Source: Treponema sp.
Lineage (GTDB): Bacteria > Spirochaetota > Spirochaetia > Treponematales > Treponemataceae
Direction of reading: 5' to 3'
Assembly (NCBI GenBank): GCA_017934745.1
Contig: JAGBIY010000027.1
Span: 1-64,000 of the forward strand
DNA: 64,000 nt
The notes below the pieces were generated by a model. It saw only the letters and a list, made by a program, of their open reading frames with translations, ran no database searches and was not told the origin of the DNA. Below are positions 42,681-52,223 of the stretch, piece after piece. Numbering within the stretch: position 1 is the first letter of the stretch; each line of letters opens with the position of its first letter. A program made the translations under genes and the position numbers.

Positions 42681-43595
42681 CTAGTATTCCGATTCGATTT
42701 TCATGATTCTTTCGTAGAGCATCTGGTTCGTCGGAACCGGGGTGCCTGTCTCCTTTCCGAGCCGGATGACGGTGCCGGAGAACAGCTCCACTTCGCTCTT
42801 CCGCTTGGCGAGCCTGTCCTGTCCCATCGACGGTGTTCCGTTCGGATCGAACGTCTTTATGATTGAAATCCAATCTTCCATGTCCTTCTCGGAAAGAGAG
42901 ATTCCCTTCTTTTTTGCGATGTCCTTCACTTCCTTCATCGCGCCCATGAAGACGCCCGTGAGTTTCTCGGAGCCGAGCACTTCCGAGTAGGACGCGCCGA
43001 ACGCCATGCAGGTCTGGTTGATTCCGACGTTGAGCATGAATTTGTTCCACATCCGCTTGAGGATGTCCTTTTCTTCTGTGTAGTGGATTTTCGCCTTGTC
43101 GAAGAATATCTCAAGCGCCTTCAGGTTCTCTTCGTCCCCACCGTTCGCGACTCCGATTCTCAGCTCTCCTTCCTTCGTGTACCTTACGCTCTGGCCGCTT
43201 CTCATCGCGTCCATTCCCTGGGCTACCGAATAGACGATTTTCTCTTTTCCGAACCTCTCCGAAAGAATTTCCTCGCTCGATATTCCGTTCAGGACGGAGA
43301 TTATCACCGTGTCCTTTCCGACGCATTTGCTGATTGACTCCATCGCGCTTTCAAGTCCTGTCGACTTCACTGCCACGATGACCAAATCCCTTTCCTCCGC
43401 GTCCTCTGTTTTCGTGAGCCGGAAGTCCTTCCTTTCCCCGTTTATCATGAACTCGGCTTTGCGGTACTTTTCGGCACGCCCGGCGTCCATCACGAAGTCC
43501 ACGGCATCCCTTCCGACGTTCTCCTGAATCAGGTTCCCGTACAAAAGCCCCAAGGCTCCCATTCCGACAACGCTCGCGTTTTTTATCTCCTTCAT
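42681..43595 (-). CDS. Ketopantoate reductase family (PanE/ApbA) protein
   Basis: This 304-residue protein has an N-terminal NADPH-binding Rossmann motif (VVGMGALGLLYG), VIVAVKSTG, SVLNGISSEE and a C-terminal helical domain with the catalytic-lysine block (MWNKFMLNVGINQTCMAFG) and an S/D-rich end (GTPSMGQD). The family reduces 2-dehydropantoate to pantoate in CoA synthesis. Several paralogues with other 2-keto acid substrates exist, so the exact role is open. It lies 27 bp downstream of the MCP stop on the same strand. Confidence 0.82.
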   Translation of the reverse strand: MKEIKNASVVGMGALGLLYGNLIQENVGRDAVDFVMDAGRAEKYRKAEFMINGERKDFRLTKTEDAEERDLVIVAVKSTGLESAMESISKCVGKDTVIISVLNGISSEEILSERFGKEKIVYSVAQGMDAMRSGQSVRYTKEGELRIGVANGGDEENLKALEIFFDKAKIHYTEEKDILKRMWNKFMLNVGINQTCMAFGASYSEVLGSEKLTGVFMGAMKEVKDIAKKKGISLSEKDMEDWISIIKTFDPNGTPSMGQDRLAKRKSEVELFSGTVIRLGKETGTPVPTNQMLYERIMKIESEY

Positions 43596-43622
43596 TTTTG
43601 CCTCCTCGCTCTGTCTTTCGCG

Positions 43623-45716
43623 TCACACCTTGAAAAGGTCTATCTCGTCCCCGATTCTGCTTATGGAATTTTCCATTATGCCGGAAATTTCCGATAGCGC
43701 GGCTCCCGTCTCGTTGATTTTCCGCGCTCCGGTCGACATTTCGGTTATGCTGTCCTTCATCATGTCGGTGGCGTTCTGCAGGTTCCGCACTTCCGCCAGA
43801 ATCTGCTTGTTGCCTTCCGCCATTTCCGCCGACGCCGTCCTGACCTCCGATGTGCTGTCGTTCATCGTGTGGAGCGCGTCGCCGATTTGGCGGCTTCCTT
43901 CCTGCTGTTCTTCCATCGCGCTCTTTATCTGCTTCACCAGTTCGTCGGTCTCCTGTATCTTCTGCGTGACGGCTCCGAACGCCTCTCTCGATTCTGCAGA
44001 CGCCGAGACGACATCCTCTATCGACGCGCGTATCTTCTCAAGCTGGACACCAATCGTCTTTGACTGCTCTCCCGATGTCTCCGAAAGTTTCCTGATTTCG
44101 TCGGCGACTACGCTGAATCCCTTTCCAGCCTCTCCCGCGTGAGCCGCTTCTATCGCCGCGTTCATCGCCAGGAGGTTCGTCTGCTCCGCTATCGCCGAAA
44201 TCGCTGCGTTCGCATCCTGCAGCATCTCCGATTCCGCCTTTATCTGCTCGATTCGCGAGTTCACGTCCTGCTGCTTCGAGGAGCCTGTCTCCGCGTCGCG
44301 CTCAAGTTCCTCGAACGAGCCGGCCATCTTGGAGACCGACTGGTTCACGCTCGCTATGTTGCCTATCATCTGCTCGACCGCTGCCGAAGCCTGGCTCACG
44401 CCCGCCGACTGGTTCTCTATCATCCGCTCAAGCGAGCTTATGTTTGACGCAATCTCGTTCACCGCGCCCACCGTCTCGTGCACGCTCGCCGACTGGTTCT
44501 CTATCTGGGAGTTGACGCTCTCTATGTTCGCTATGATTTCCGTTATGGCCGCCGCCGTGTCCTGCGTCGCGTCGCTCATCTGCGCGCCTGCCTCGCTGAG
44601 TCCGCTCTTGGAGTCCTTTATGCGCTTTATCAGTTCGTGGAGCTTCTCCGTGAATCCGTTGAATCCTGAAACGACATCGCCCACTTCGTCCCTCGAAGTC
44701 ACTTCGAGCCTGCTCGTCAGATCCGCGTCCTGCGAGGAAATCTGCTTTATCGCTTTCTTTAGTTTCATGAGTGGTCGGGTGGAGTACGCTATGACTAGCC
44801 CCACGACAGCCAGCGAGAGTGCCGTCATCATTACGAACGCTATGAAAATCCACTTCGTCAGGTCGGAGAGCCTTGCCTGAAAATCGGAGAACGGAACTGA
44901 GCACGCCGCTATCCAGTCCGTGTTCGGGATTCTCTCCCATGCCGACATCCACATCTTGCCTCCGTCCTTGTAGATGTCGTGGCCAGGTTCCCCGGAAAGC
45001 ATCGCCGAGAGGTGGTCTCCGAGAGTCGTTCCCTTGTTCTTCCTCTCTATTTCGGCAATGTCCTCGACTCCGACTTTCTCGTGGTCTTCGTTCGCCAGCG
45101 TTATCTTCGTCTCCGCGCTTATCACATACGGTTTCCTGTCGTTCGCTATCGGATGCTCCATGCAAAGGTTGCTTAGCTTGAATCCGTTCACGGCGCACAC
45201 AACTACGTTTATCACGTTGCCGGAGACGTCTCTGACAGGAATCGAGTAGAACATGACGACTTCGCCCGTGTGAGCGTCCTTGTGGGGGTCCGTTATGCAC
45301 ATGTTGCCCTTCGCCGCGTCCTTGAAGTACTTCTCCCCCGAAAGGTTCCTCGTCTCGCCCTCGTCGTTCAGTATGACGTTGCCGTCCATGTCGAGTATTG
45401 ACAGGCCAAGGTAGTCTTCGTCTATCAGCGTGGTTCCGCGCACTATCTTGTATTTCTCGAACAGGGGGACGTCCGGGTCCTTTATCTGCGGAACGTTCGC
45501 TAGCGTCTCAAGCATCCGCATTTCGCGCTCGTTGTGCAGGTCCATCTCCTTCGCCACTGCGTTCACCGAGTGCTGCATGTCCTCGTACATCATTTCCTGC
45601 AGCGCCTTCGACGAGCCTCTGCTGACGACCGCTCCGATTACGATGTTCGATATGGCCGTTCCCATGAAGACAGCCGCTATTATCTTCGCGCTCAAACTTC
45701 GACTTGGATTTTTCAC
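43623..45716 (-). CDS. Methyl-accepting chemotaxis protein, dCache type
   Basis: A membrane helix (residues 12-34), a dCache-like outer domain (YLGLSILDMDGNVILND, YFKDAAKGN, VMFYSIPVRD), a second helix near 295-318, a HAMP domain and a long signalling coil with the conserved tip [21 protein letters not shown] are visible. The GTG at 45716 is preferred: GGAGG lies 5 bp upstream, and the TTG at 45728 falls in that site. It should sense a small extracellular ligand and control CheA. Unlike the other two MCPs here it belongs to a different sequence subgroup. Confidence 0.93.
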   Translation of the reverse strand: MKNPSRSLSAKIIAAVFMGTAISNIVIGAVVSRGSSKALQEMMYEDMQHSVNAVAKEMDLHNEREMRMLETLANVPQIKDPDVPLFEKYKIVRGTTLIDEDYLGLSILDMDGNVILNDEGETRNLSGEKYFKDAAKGNMCITDPHKDAHTGEVVMFYSIPVRDVSGNVINVVVCAVNGFKLSNLCMEHPIANDRKPYVISAETKITLANEDHEKVGVEDIAEIERKNKGTTLGDHLSAMLSGEPGHDIYKDGGKMWMSAWERIPNTDWIAACSVPFSDFQARLSDLTKWIFIAFVMMTALSLAVVGLVIAYSTRPLMKLKKAIKQISSQDADLTSRLEVTSRDEVGDVVSGFNGFTEKLHELIKRIKDSKSGLSEAGAQMSDATQDTAAAITEIIANIESVNSQIENQSASVHETVGAVNEIASNISSLERMIENQSAGVSQASAAVEQMIGNIASVNQSVSKMAGSFEELERDAETGSSKQQDVNSRIEQIKAESEMLQDANAAISAIAEQTNLLAMNAAIEAAHAGEAGKGFSVVADEIRKLSETSGEQSKTIGVQLEKIRASIEDVVSASAESREAFGAVTQKIQETDELVKQIKSAMEEQQEGSRQIGDALHTMNDSTSEVRTASAEMAEGNKQILAEVRNLQNATDMMKDSITEMSTGARKINETGAALSEISGIMENSISRIGDEIDLFKV

Positions 45717-45806
45717 GAATTCCTCCAATTATATATATCGTATGCAGGAAGATTATATCCGATTGGGTGTCGTGCGGAAAGTTCGCGCTTGATGGAATGT
45801 CGGGGC

Positions 45807-45835
45807 TTGCTAGATTTCCTCAAAGTCAATAGAAT
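45807..45835 (+). promoter_or_regulatory. Promoter of the thiamine operon
   Basis: TTGCTA and TAGAAT are separated by 17 bp. Transcription would begin about 7 bp later, immediately before the riboswitch aptamer. The upstream 80 bp back to the MCP start holds nothing else that I see. Confidence 0.55.
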
Positions 45836-45844
45836 TGTCCCAAC

Positions 45845-45932
45845 TTTACGGGGAGCTTGCGATTGAGCGGGCTGAGAGTAGGCTGTTTGCCTTGACCCAT
45901 AACCTGATTTGGATAATGCCAACGTAGGGAAT
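45845..45932 (+). ncRNA. TPP riboswitch (THI element)
   Basis: The conserved aptamer segments appear in order: ACGGGGAGC, then GGGCTGAGA, then GACCC, then ACCTGATTTGGATAATGCC, then AACGTAGGGAA. These are the pyrophosphate and pyrimidine sensor arms of the thiamine-pyrophosphate riboswitch. It precedes thiSFGHE, as expected. A terminator follows 18 bp later, so TPP binding should stop transcription before thiS. Confidence 0.95.
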
Positions 45933-45949
45933 CTTATTTTTCGCTTTTC

Positions 45950-45987
45950 GCTGCCTTTTTTCCAAAACAGGTGGCTTTCTTTTTTTT
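45950..45987 (+). terminator. Riboswitch-controlled rho-independent terminator
   Basis: GCTGCC (45950-45955) pairs with GGTGGC (45970-45975) using two G-T pairs, followed at once by TTTCTTTTTTTT. It sits between the TPP aptamer and thiS and is the probable expression platform. Confidence 0.65.
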
Positions 45988-46017
45988 AAAGCTCTCCCGA
46001 AATTTTTGGAGTTCCTT

Positions 46018-46212
46018 ATGGTAAAAGTCAATGGCGTCGAATTCGATGTCGCAGGGAAGACTCTTTCGGAGTACCTTTCCGGCACGGATTACGACAGGAA
46101 CAGAATCGCCGTCGAAGTCAACTTCGACATCGTTCCGAAGTCCGCCTATGCTTCCACTGTGCTCAAGGACGGCGACAGTGTGGAAGTCGTTAGTTTCGTC
46201 GGGGGAGGCTGA
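46018..46212 (+). CDS. thiS: Sulfur carrier protein ThiS
   Basis: This 64-residue ubiquitin-like protein ends in the required Gly-Gly (VVSFVGGG) that ThiF adenylates and that carries the thiocarboxylate sulfur for the thiazole ring. The ATG at 46018 has GGAG 6 bp upstream. The extra terminal Gly (GGG) is slightly unusual but keeps the diglycine. It is first in the operon under TPP control. Confidence 0.93.
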   Translation: MVKVNGVEFDVAGKTLSEYLSGTDYDRNRIAVEVNFDIVPKSAYASTVLKDGDSVEVVSFVGGG

Positions 46213-46213
46213 T

Positions 46214-46849
46214 ATGGTTCCGTCAAAAGAGGAGTGGACGAAGGCCCTTGCGGCAAAGCAGGGCGAAGATGTCCAAAAAATCCTTTCCAATGCGACAGTC
46301 GCTGTTTTCGGTCTTGGGGGGCTTGGCTCGAACATCGCGATATGCCTTGCCCGCGCAGGCGTGAAGAAGCTGATTTTGTCCGATTTCGACAGGGTTGAGA
46401 TTACGAACTTGAACAGGCAGCAGTACAAGGCTCGCCAGCTTGGGGAATTGAAGGCTTTCGCGCTGGCGGAGAACTTGAGGGAGATTGCGCCTTATGTGGA
46501 GCTTGAGTGCCATGCCGAGAGAATCACCGGGGAGAATGTCGTCCAGATTGCCGGCGATGCCAGCGTCGTCTGCGAAGCGTTCGACAGGGCGGAGGAGAAG
46601 GCTATGCTCGTGAACGCCGTTCTTGAGAAGATGCCTGAAAAATTCCTTGTCGCCGCGTCTGGAATGGCCGGATTCGAAAGCGCGAACCTAATCGAGACCA
46701 GGCGTGTCTCCCGAAGATTCTTCATGTGCGGCGACGGCCGCAGCGACGTGAACGACGGAATCGGGCTTGTCCTGAGCCGTGTCATGGTGTGCGCCGCCCA
46801 TCAGGCCCACATGGTCGTTCGCATATTGACAGGCGAGTTCGACGCATAG
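46214..46849 (+). CDS. thiF: ThiS adenylyltransferase ThiF
   Basis: The E1-like fold shows the nucleotide-binding motif VFGLGGLGSNIAICLARAGV, the DFDRVEITNLNRQQY segment with the conserved Arg and Asp, and a short C-terminus. At 211 residues it is of the short ThiF type that lacks the zinc-binding CxxC tail of E. coli ThiF, so sulfur transfer must differ in detail. The ATG is one base after the thiS stop. It adenylates the ThiS C-terminus. Confidence 0.9.
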   Translation: MVPSKEEWTKALAAKQGEDVQKILSNATVAVFGLGGLGSNIAICLARAGVKKLILSDFDRVEITNLNRQQYKARQLGELKAFALAENLREIAPYVELECHAERITGENVVQIAGDASVVCEAFDRAEEKAMLVNAVLEKMPEKFLVAASGMAGFESANLIETRRVSRRFFMCGDGRSDVNDGIGLVLSRVMVCAAHQAHMVVRILTGEFDA

Positions 46850-46893
46850 CCTGTCCTGGAATGTTTTTATGAGAAAGAGGTGCTGAAAAAAAA

Positions 46894-47664
46894 ATGAAAG
46901 AAGACAAGCTGGTCATTGGCGGACACGAATTCTCGTCCCGCTTCATTCTTGGTTCTGGAAAGTATTCCATGAAGCTCATCGATGCCGCTGTCAAACATGC
47001 TGGCGCCGAGCTGGTCACTCTTGCCGTCCGCAGGGCGAACACGAAGGAGCAGGAGAACATCCTGGACTACATGCCGGAGGGGGTGACTCTGCTTCCGAAC
47101 ACGAGCGGAGCGAGGAACGCCGACGAGGCCGTGCGTATCGCGCGCCTTGCAAGGGAGCTTGGTTGCGGGGACTTCGTTAAAATCGAAATAATGCGCGACG
47201 CGAAGTACCTCCTTCCCGACAATCAGGAGACGGTCAAGGCCACGGAAGTCCTCGCGAAGGAAGGGTTCGTGGTGCTTCCGTACATGTACCCCGACTTGAA
47301 CGTGGCGCGCGACCTCGTGAACGCGGGTGCCGCTAGCGTCATGCCGTTGGCTTCTCCGATTGGCTCCAACAGGGGGCTTTCGACGAAGGATTTCATCCAG
47401 ATTCTTGTTGACGAGATAGACGTTCCGATAATCGTTGACGCTGGGATTGGATGCCCCTCTCAGGCATGCCAGGCGATGGAGATGGGCTGCCAGGCCGTCA
47501 TGGCGAACACGGCCCTTGCCACCGCAGGCGATCTTCCGCTCATGGCGCAGGCGTTCAAGATGGCTATAGAGGCTGGAAGAAAGGCTTACCTCTCCGGGCT
47601 TGGGCGTGTCCTTTCCCGCGGTGCGTCGTCTTCCGATCCGCTGACCGGTTTCTTGAGGGACTAG
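46894..47664 (+). CDS. thiG: Thiazole synthase ThiG
   Basis: This is a TIM-barrel protein of 256 residues with family blocks [39 protein letters not shown], the Schiff-base Lys region FVKIEIM, and [19 protein letters not shown]. It joins deoxyxylulose phosphate, ThiS-COSH and dehydroglycine to form the thiazole ring. GAGGTG lies upstream of the ATG. The dehydroglycine comes from ThiH, encoded next. Confidence 0.96.
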   Translation: MKEDKLVIGGHEFSSRFILGSGKYSMKLIDAAVKHAGAELVTLAVRRANTKEQENILDYMPEGVTLLPNTSGARNADEAVRIARLARELGCGDFVKIEIMRDAKYLLPDNQETVKATEVLAKEGFVVLPYMYPDLNVARDLVNAGAASVMPLASPIGSNRGLSTKDFIQILVDEIDVPIIVDAGIGCPSQACQAMEMGCQAVMANTALATAGDLPLMAQAFKMAIEAGRKAYLSGLGRVLSRGASSSDPLTGFLRD

Positions 47665-47674
47665 GGGGCTTCCA

Positions 47675-48928
47675 ATGGAAAATTCCTTTTTCGTCGACTC
47701 CGAATTCCTGAGCGGCGCGGCTCTCGAAAAAAAACACGCCCTTGAGAACGACCCGTCGTGCCGCACTAACCACATGGAATACATGCCCGGCATGGAAGTA
47801 ATCGAGTCCGATATCCAGAAGAAAGTCGTCGATGAAATGAACTCGTACGACTACTCGAAATACACGTCCGCCGATGTGGAGCGCGCTCTCGAAAGCGAAA
47901 ACTGCACGGTGGATGACTTCAAGGCTCTCCTCTCTCCATCCGCGGAACCGTACCTTGAGAGGATGGCAGAGAAAGCGCGCGAGGTGACGGGGCGGCACTT
48001 CGGGAATTCTGTCTATCTCTTCACGCCGCTCTACATAGCGAACTACTGCGAGAACTACTGCGTCTATTGTGGATTCAACTGCTACAACCACATAAAAAGA
48101 AGAAAGCTCGACATGGAGCAGATTGAGCGCGAGATGAGGATAATCGCCGACAGCGGAATGGAGGAGATTCTGATTCTGACAGGGGAGAGCAAGGGCGCGA
48201 GCGGCGTGGAGTACATAGGAGAGGCGTGCAAGATAGCGAGAAAGCATTTCAGGATGGTCGGATTGGAAGTCTATCCGATGAACACCGATGAGTACCGCTA
48301 TCTGCACGAGTGCGGGGCGGACTACGTGACAGTCTTCCAGGAGACTTACGATGCGGAAAAGTATGAGAAGCTTCATCTGCTCGGCCACAAGAGGGTCTGG
48401 CCGTACAGGTTCGACGCGCAGGAGCGCGCTCTCCGCGGTGGTATGCGGGGGGTCGCGTTCTCAGCCCTCCTTGGGCTTTCCGATTTCAGGAAGGATGCGT
48501 TGGCCACGGCCCTGCACGCTTATCACCTGCAGCGGAAATACCCGCACGCCGAGATTTCTCTTTCGTGTCCGAGGTTGCGTCCCATAATAAACAACGACAA
48601 GATAAATCCGCTCGATGTCCACGAGAGGCAACTTTGCCAGATTCTCTGCGCGTACAGGCTTTTTCTTCCGTTCGCAGGGATAACTGTGTCTTCCAGAGAG
48701 AGCCGAGAGTTCAGGAACGGAATCGTGAAGATAGCCGCAACAAAGGTTTCCGCGGGCGTCTCCACCGGAATCGGCGACCACGAGAGCAAGTACACGGGGA
48801 AGGAGTCCGGGGAGGACGAGGGGGACGAGCAGTTCGAGATTAACGACACCAGGACGTTCGGGGACATGTACTCCGACATGGCGGACGAGGGAATGCAGCC
48901 TGTCCTGAACGATTACCTTTATGTCTAG
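47675..48928 (+). CDS. thiH: 2-iminoacetate synthase ThiH
   Basis: This radical SAM enzyme has the cluster motif CENYCVYC near residues 125-132 (NYCENYCVYCGFNC). The 417-residue length and the ILTGES and SCPRLRP blocks fit ThiH, which splits tyrosine to make dehydroglycine for ThiG. Use of ThiH rather than the oxygen-dependent ThiO fits an anaerobe. The gene lies 10 bp after thiG. Confidence 0.96.
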   Translation: MENSFFVDSEFLSGAALEKKHALENDPSCRTNHMEYMPGMEVIESDIQKKVVDEMNSYDYSKYTSADVERALESENCTVDDFKALLSPSAEPYLERMAEKAREVTGRHFGNSVYLFTPLYIANYCENYCVYCGFNCYNHIKRRKLDMEQIEREMRIIADSGMEEILILTGESKGASGVEYIGEACKIARKHFRMVGLEVYPMNTDEYRYLHECGADYVTVFQETYDAEKYEKLHLLGHKRVWPYRFDAQERALRGGMRGVAFSALLGLSDFRKDALATALHAYHLQRKYPHAEISLSCPRLRPIINNDKINPLDVHERQLCQILCAYRLFLPFAGITVSSRESREFRNGIVKIAATKVSAGVSTGIGDHESKYTGKESGEDEGDEQFEINDTRTFGDMYSDMADEGMQPVLNDYLYV

Positions 48929-48940
48929 GGGGGCTTCCGA

Positions 48941-49579
48941 ATGAGGGATTTCGACACGACTTTCTATTTCATCACCGACAGTTCTCCGTACACTGAGATT
49001 GAATTCCTCGACAGGGTCGACAAGGCTCTTTCGGGCGGAGCCACGCTTCTCCAGCTCCGGGAGAAGAACCGCTCCACGAGGGAGTACATCGATTTGGCGT
49101 TCAAGGTCAAGGAAATCGCCAGGGCGAGGAACGTTCCTCTCATAGTCGACGACAGGGTTGACGTCGCGCTGGCCGTTGAATGCGACGGGGTGCATCTGGG
49201 GCAGAGCGACATGCCGGTGAAGACCGCGCGGGAGATATTGGGAGGCGGCTTCGTGATAGGGGCCACGACGAAGACTGTGGAACAGGCAGTTGAGGCGTAT
49301 TCCCAAGGCGCGGACTACTGTGGGGTCGGGGCGATTTATCCGACAACGACAAAAGTCAAGACCGTTCTGACCTCTGTGGAGACTCTTTCAAAGATATGCG
49401 CGGCGGTTCCCATACCTGTGAACGCAATAGGGGGATTGAACAAGGACAACCTTTCCGTCCTTGAGGGCACGGGGATAAGCGGAATATGCGTGGTCTCCGC
49501 CGTCATGCACGCCGATGACCCGAAGGCCGAATCCGAAACCCTTTCAAGGCTTGCGCGGGGGCTTGTGTCTAAAAAGTGA
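48941..49579 (+). CDS. thiE: Thiamine-phosphate synthase ThiE
   Basis: Family motifs are LLQLREKN, IVDDRVDVALA, GVHLGQSDMP, IGATTKT and GVGAIYPTTTKV. The 212-residue TIM barrel couples the thiazole and pyrimidine phosphates. It closes the operon 12 bp after thiH. thiC and thiD for the pyrimidine branch are not in this window. Confidence 0.95.
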   Translation: MRDFDTTFYFITDSSPYTEIEFLDRVDKALSGGATLLQLREKNRSTREYIDLAFKVKEIARARNVPLIVDDRVDVALAVECDGVHLGQSDMPVKTAREILGGGFVIGATTKTVEQAVEAYSQGADYCGVGAIYPTTTKVKTVLTSVETLSKICAAVPIPVNAIGGLNKDNLSVLEGTGISGICVVSAVMHADDPKAESETLSRLARGLVSKK

Positions 49580-49651
49580 GGCATTGCGCAGGTGTCTTTT
49601 TCCCTTTTTTCATTAAAAATGCGTTATAATATAAAATTAAGGTAAAGTTTT

Positions 49652-51733
49652 ATGAAAAAAAATAGACACATTTCTTTGATGGCGGAAGTCCTAACAGGTT
49701 CGATTGGAATCATGGTGGTTATCACAATATTCCTTTTTGCTTCCATGATTTTTCTTACGCAGAAGATAATCTCCCGTTCTGCCCTGAATTCCATAGAGCA
49801 GACGATGGAGACGCTTGACGAGAAAGTTTCTTCTTTGTTGGGTGACTACGAGAATGTCATTGTCGATTTGGCCAACACCATCCCGTCCCTTTCCGATCGT
49901 GAGCAAATCGAATCGGTCGTGGTCGGCATGGGTAAACGGATAGGCGCGGACAACCTCCTCTACTACGCGACTGTCGAGCAGATTTGGGAAGGTGGGACGC
50001 TCATCTCGAACACAGGGTGGAAGGCTCCTTCCAATTTCGACATGCAGGGTAGGGAGTGGCACAGGAATGCGATAGCGAACCGCTCGAAAATAAGCTATAC
50101 AATTCCGTTCGTGGACGCGAATACCGGAAAGCTGATAGTCACGATTAGCCGCGCCGTCTTGGATTCTTCCGGCGGTGTCGTCGGAGTGAGCGCGATGGAC
50201 TTGGTGCTTGACGGGTTGTCAAAGACCGTGAGCGGGATAAATGTTTCGGCGAACAGCAAAATGCGAATCGTCACTAAAGACGGAATGTACGTGACTCACA
50301 GTGATTCCGCATTGATAATGAAAAAAAACTATTTCGATGATTTCAAATCTGTTTCGTATTCTAAAAATTCCTATCTCGACGGAACCGAGAGGGCGTTCAT
50401 GGAAGGCGGGATGTTCTACGGTGTCAGGAAAATAGGCGACACCGATTACTTCGTAGTCACGGAAGGTCCTATCTCCGACTTCTCTTCCGAATACATGAAG
50501 ATAATAAGGAACGTTTTCATCGCCCTTCTTGTCATAATTGTCGCTTTGATTGTCATGGACGTGCTCATAACGAAGCGCGTTTCAAGCCATTTCAAGGAGC
50601 TTGTCGATGGATGCGAGTACCTGGCGAAAGGCGACTTCACGAAGTCCCATCCTGATTACCTCACGACCGAGGCATCCCTGCTTTCGAAGGGGTTCAACTC
50701 GTTCTCCCACAACATCGGCTCCTTGGTCCGAACCATCAGGGGCGCATCGTCAACAATACAGAACGTCTCCAGCAGCCTTTCCGAGAACTCCGCTGAAATC
50801 CGGGATTCCGTTTCCATGACGGAAAGCGCGATAAAAGAGGTCAATGTCAGCATAGAAAACCAGAGCAGAGCCATCCGCGCAGTTAACGATGCGGTCGTCC
50901 AGGTCTCTCAGAAGACGAAATCGCTGGATTCTGAGATTGAGACGCAGAACAGCCTCATAATCTCTTCGTCCTCCAACATCGAGGACATGATGAACAGGTT
51001 TTTCGACATAACGAAGACCGCCGAATCAATGTCCGTCAAGGTCGGCTCCATCATGGACTCGTCTTTCGCGAACTCTGCCGCGCTCAAGAAGTCGGTCGGG
51101 CAGATACAGGAAGTGCAGTCGGAATCCGGCGCGCTCCTTGAGATGAACACTGTCATTTCGTCGGTCGCGAGCCAGACGAACCTGTTGGCCATGAACGCTG
51201 CGATAGAGGCCGCCCATGCAGGGGAGGCCGGAGCGGGATTCGCCGTTGTCGCGGATGAAATCAGGAAGCTCGCCGAGACGACGAGCAAACAGGCGAAAGA
51301 TTCGAGCGCGTCCCTCAAGGCGATTCAGAGTAAAATCAACGAAATCTCGGAGTCGTCGCTGGATGTCGAACGGTCGTTCGAATCCACAATCGGGGAAATC
51401 AAGAACTTCGAGGAGACGATGAACACTCTTTCACAGACTGTCACGGAGCAGGGGAGCAGGGCGAAGGAGATTCTCAACTCTCTGTCCGACATAAAAGACA
51501 GCTGCACGAACGTCAAGGACAACGCCGCCGTCATAGCGAACGCGACAGAGCAGGTCTCCTGCAACTGCGAGTCGCTTTCCTCGATTCAGGAGGAGGTCGA
51601 TTCCGGGCTGCGCTCTTGCGATTCCGCTTCCAAGAGACTTTCCACTACGTCCGAGAGCATGTCTAGGATTTCCGAGGATGCCCGGAAGTCAGTCGGTGCG
51701 CTTTCGGATGCTGTCAGCCTCTTCACTGTTTAG
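49652..51733 (+). CDS. Methyl-accepting chemotaxis protein, Cache type
   Basis: Membrane helices at about 14-37 and 286-308 flank a Cache-type sensor ([32 protein letters not shown]). A HAMP-like segment ([20 protein letters not shown]) and a signalling coil with [19 protein letters not shown] follow. TATAAT lies at 49625 and AAGGTAAAG before the ATG. It is a close paralogue of the decayed MCP at 59316. A strong terminator follows the stop. Confidence 0.93.
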   Translation: MKKNRHISLMAEVLTGSIGIMVVITIFLFASMIFLTQKIISRSALNSIEQTMETLDEKVSSLLGDYENVIVDLANTIPSLSDREQIESVVVGMGKRIGADNLLYYATVEQIWEGGTLISNTGWKAPSNFDMQGREWHRNAIANRSKISYTIPFVDANTGKLIVTISRAVLDSSGGVVGVSAMDLVLDGLSKTVSGINVSANSKMRIVTKDGMYVTHSDSALIMKKNYFDDFKSVSYSKNSYLDGTERAFMEGGMFYGVRKIGDTDYFVVTEGPISDFSSEYMKIIRNVFIALLVIIVALIVMDVLITKRVSSHFKELVDGCEYLAKGDFTKSHPDYLTTEASLLSKGFNSFSHNIGSLVRTIRGASSTIQNVSSSLSENSAEIRDSVSMTESAIKEVNVSIENQSRAIRAVNDAVVQVSQKTKSLDSEIETQNSLIISSSSNIEDMMNRFFDITKTAESMSVKVGSIMDSSFANSAALKKSVGQIQEVQSESGALLEMNTVISSVASQTNLLAMNAAIEAAHAGEAGAGFAVVADEIRKLAETTSKQAKDSSASLKAIQSKINEISESSLDVERSFESTIGEIKNFEETMNTLSQTVTEQGSRAKEILNSLSDIKDSCTNVKDNAAVIANATEQVSCNCESLSSIQEEVDSGLRSCDSASKRLSTTSESMSRISEDARKSVGALSDAVSLFTV

Positions 51734-51788
51734 TGTTCATCGATAATGCGGAAAAGACTAAGCAGAAAGCTCTAACGCGGAAAACAAA

Positions 51789-51835
51789 AAAACGGACTTG
51801 CCAGAAGTTTGGGCTTCAAATGGCAAGTCCGTTTT
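51789..51835. terminator. Strong bidirectional terminator
   Basis: AAAACGGACTTGCCA and TGGCAAGTCCGTTTT form a perfect 15-bp stem around a 17-base loop. A- and T-rich flanks on both sides allow it to serve both the MCP on the plus strand and the converging feo operon on the minus strand. Confidence 0.9.
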
Positions 51836-51845
51836 CGTTTTGAGG

Positions 51846-52223
51846 CTAGTCGGTGGAGCTTGTGCCCACCAGTTCATAGCCGATTTCCTTTAGTGTCTTA
51901 GCCAACGCGCTTGTGTCGAGCGGTTCTTCGCTCTCGACTGTGCAGATGCCGGTCTTGTGCGAGGACTTGACCGACTTGACTCGGAAGTTGTTCCGTATCG
52001 CGTCGTTCACATGGCTCTCGCACATGGAGCACATCATGCCGTCAATCTCAAGGGTTGTGGTGTGAAGACCCTTCTCTGTCATGCCGGCATGGCAGCTTCC
52101 GTGGCAGTGGGCGCAGTTGCCGCCGCACGATGATTTTCCTTTCTTCTTGTTCCTCACAAGGCTTGCGATGATGGCCGCGACGGCGGCCACCAGGACAAAC
52201 GCGACTGCTAGCGTCCCCATCAT
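51846..52223 (-). CDS. FeoB-associated Cys-rich protein fused to an HMA domain
   Basis: An N-terminal membrane helix (MMGTLAVAFVLVAAVAAIIA) and a Cys-rich stretch (CGGNCAHCHGSC) resemble the small FeoB-associated proteins that end many feo operons. They continue into a heavy-metal-associated domain of about 65 residues with MMCSMCESHV (a CxxC metal site). That fusion is unusual; these proteins are usually only 50-80 residues. The start overlaps the feoB stop by 4 bp. It may deliver or sense metal at FeoB. Confidence 0.75.
   Translation of the reverse strand: MMGTLAVAFVLVAAVAAIIASLVRNKKKGKSSCGGNCAHCHGSCHAGMTEKGLHTTTLEIDGMMCSMCESHVNDAIRNNFRVKSVKSSHKTGICTVESEEPLDTSALAKTLKEIGYELVGTSSTD

Noticed and set aside
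49640..51733. Phase-variable or decayed MCP like its paralogue
   Set aside because: The gene is intact from first helix to stop and has a promoter-like -10, a ribosome site and a terminator.
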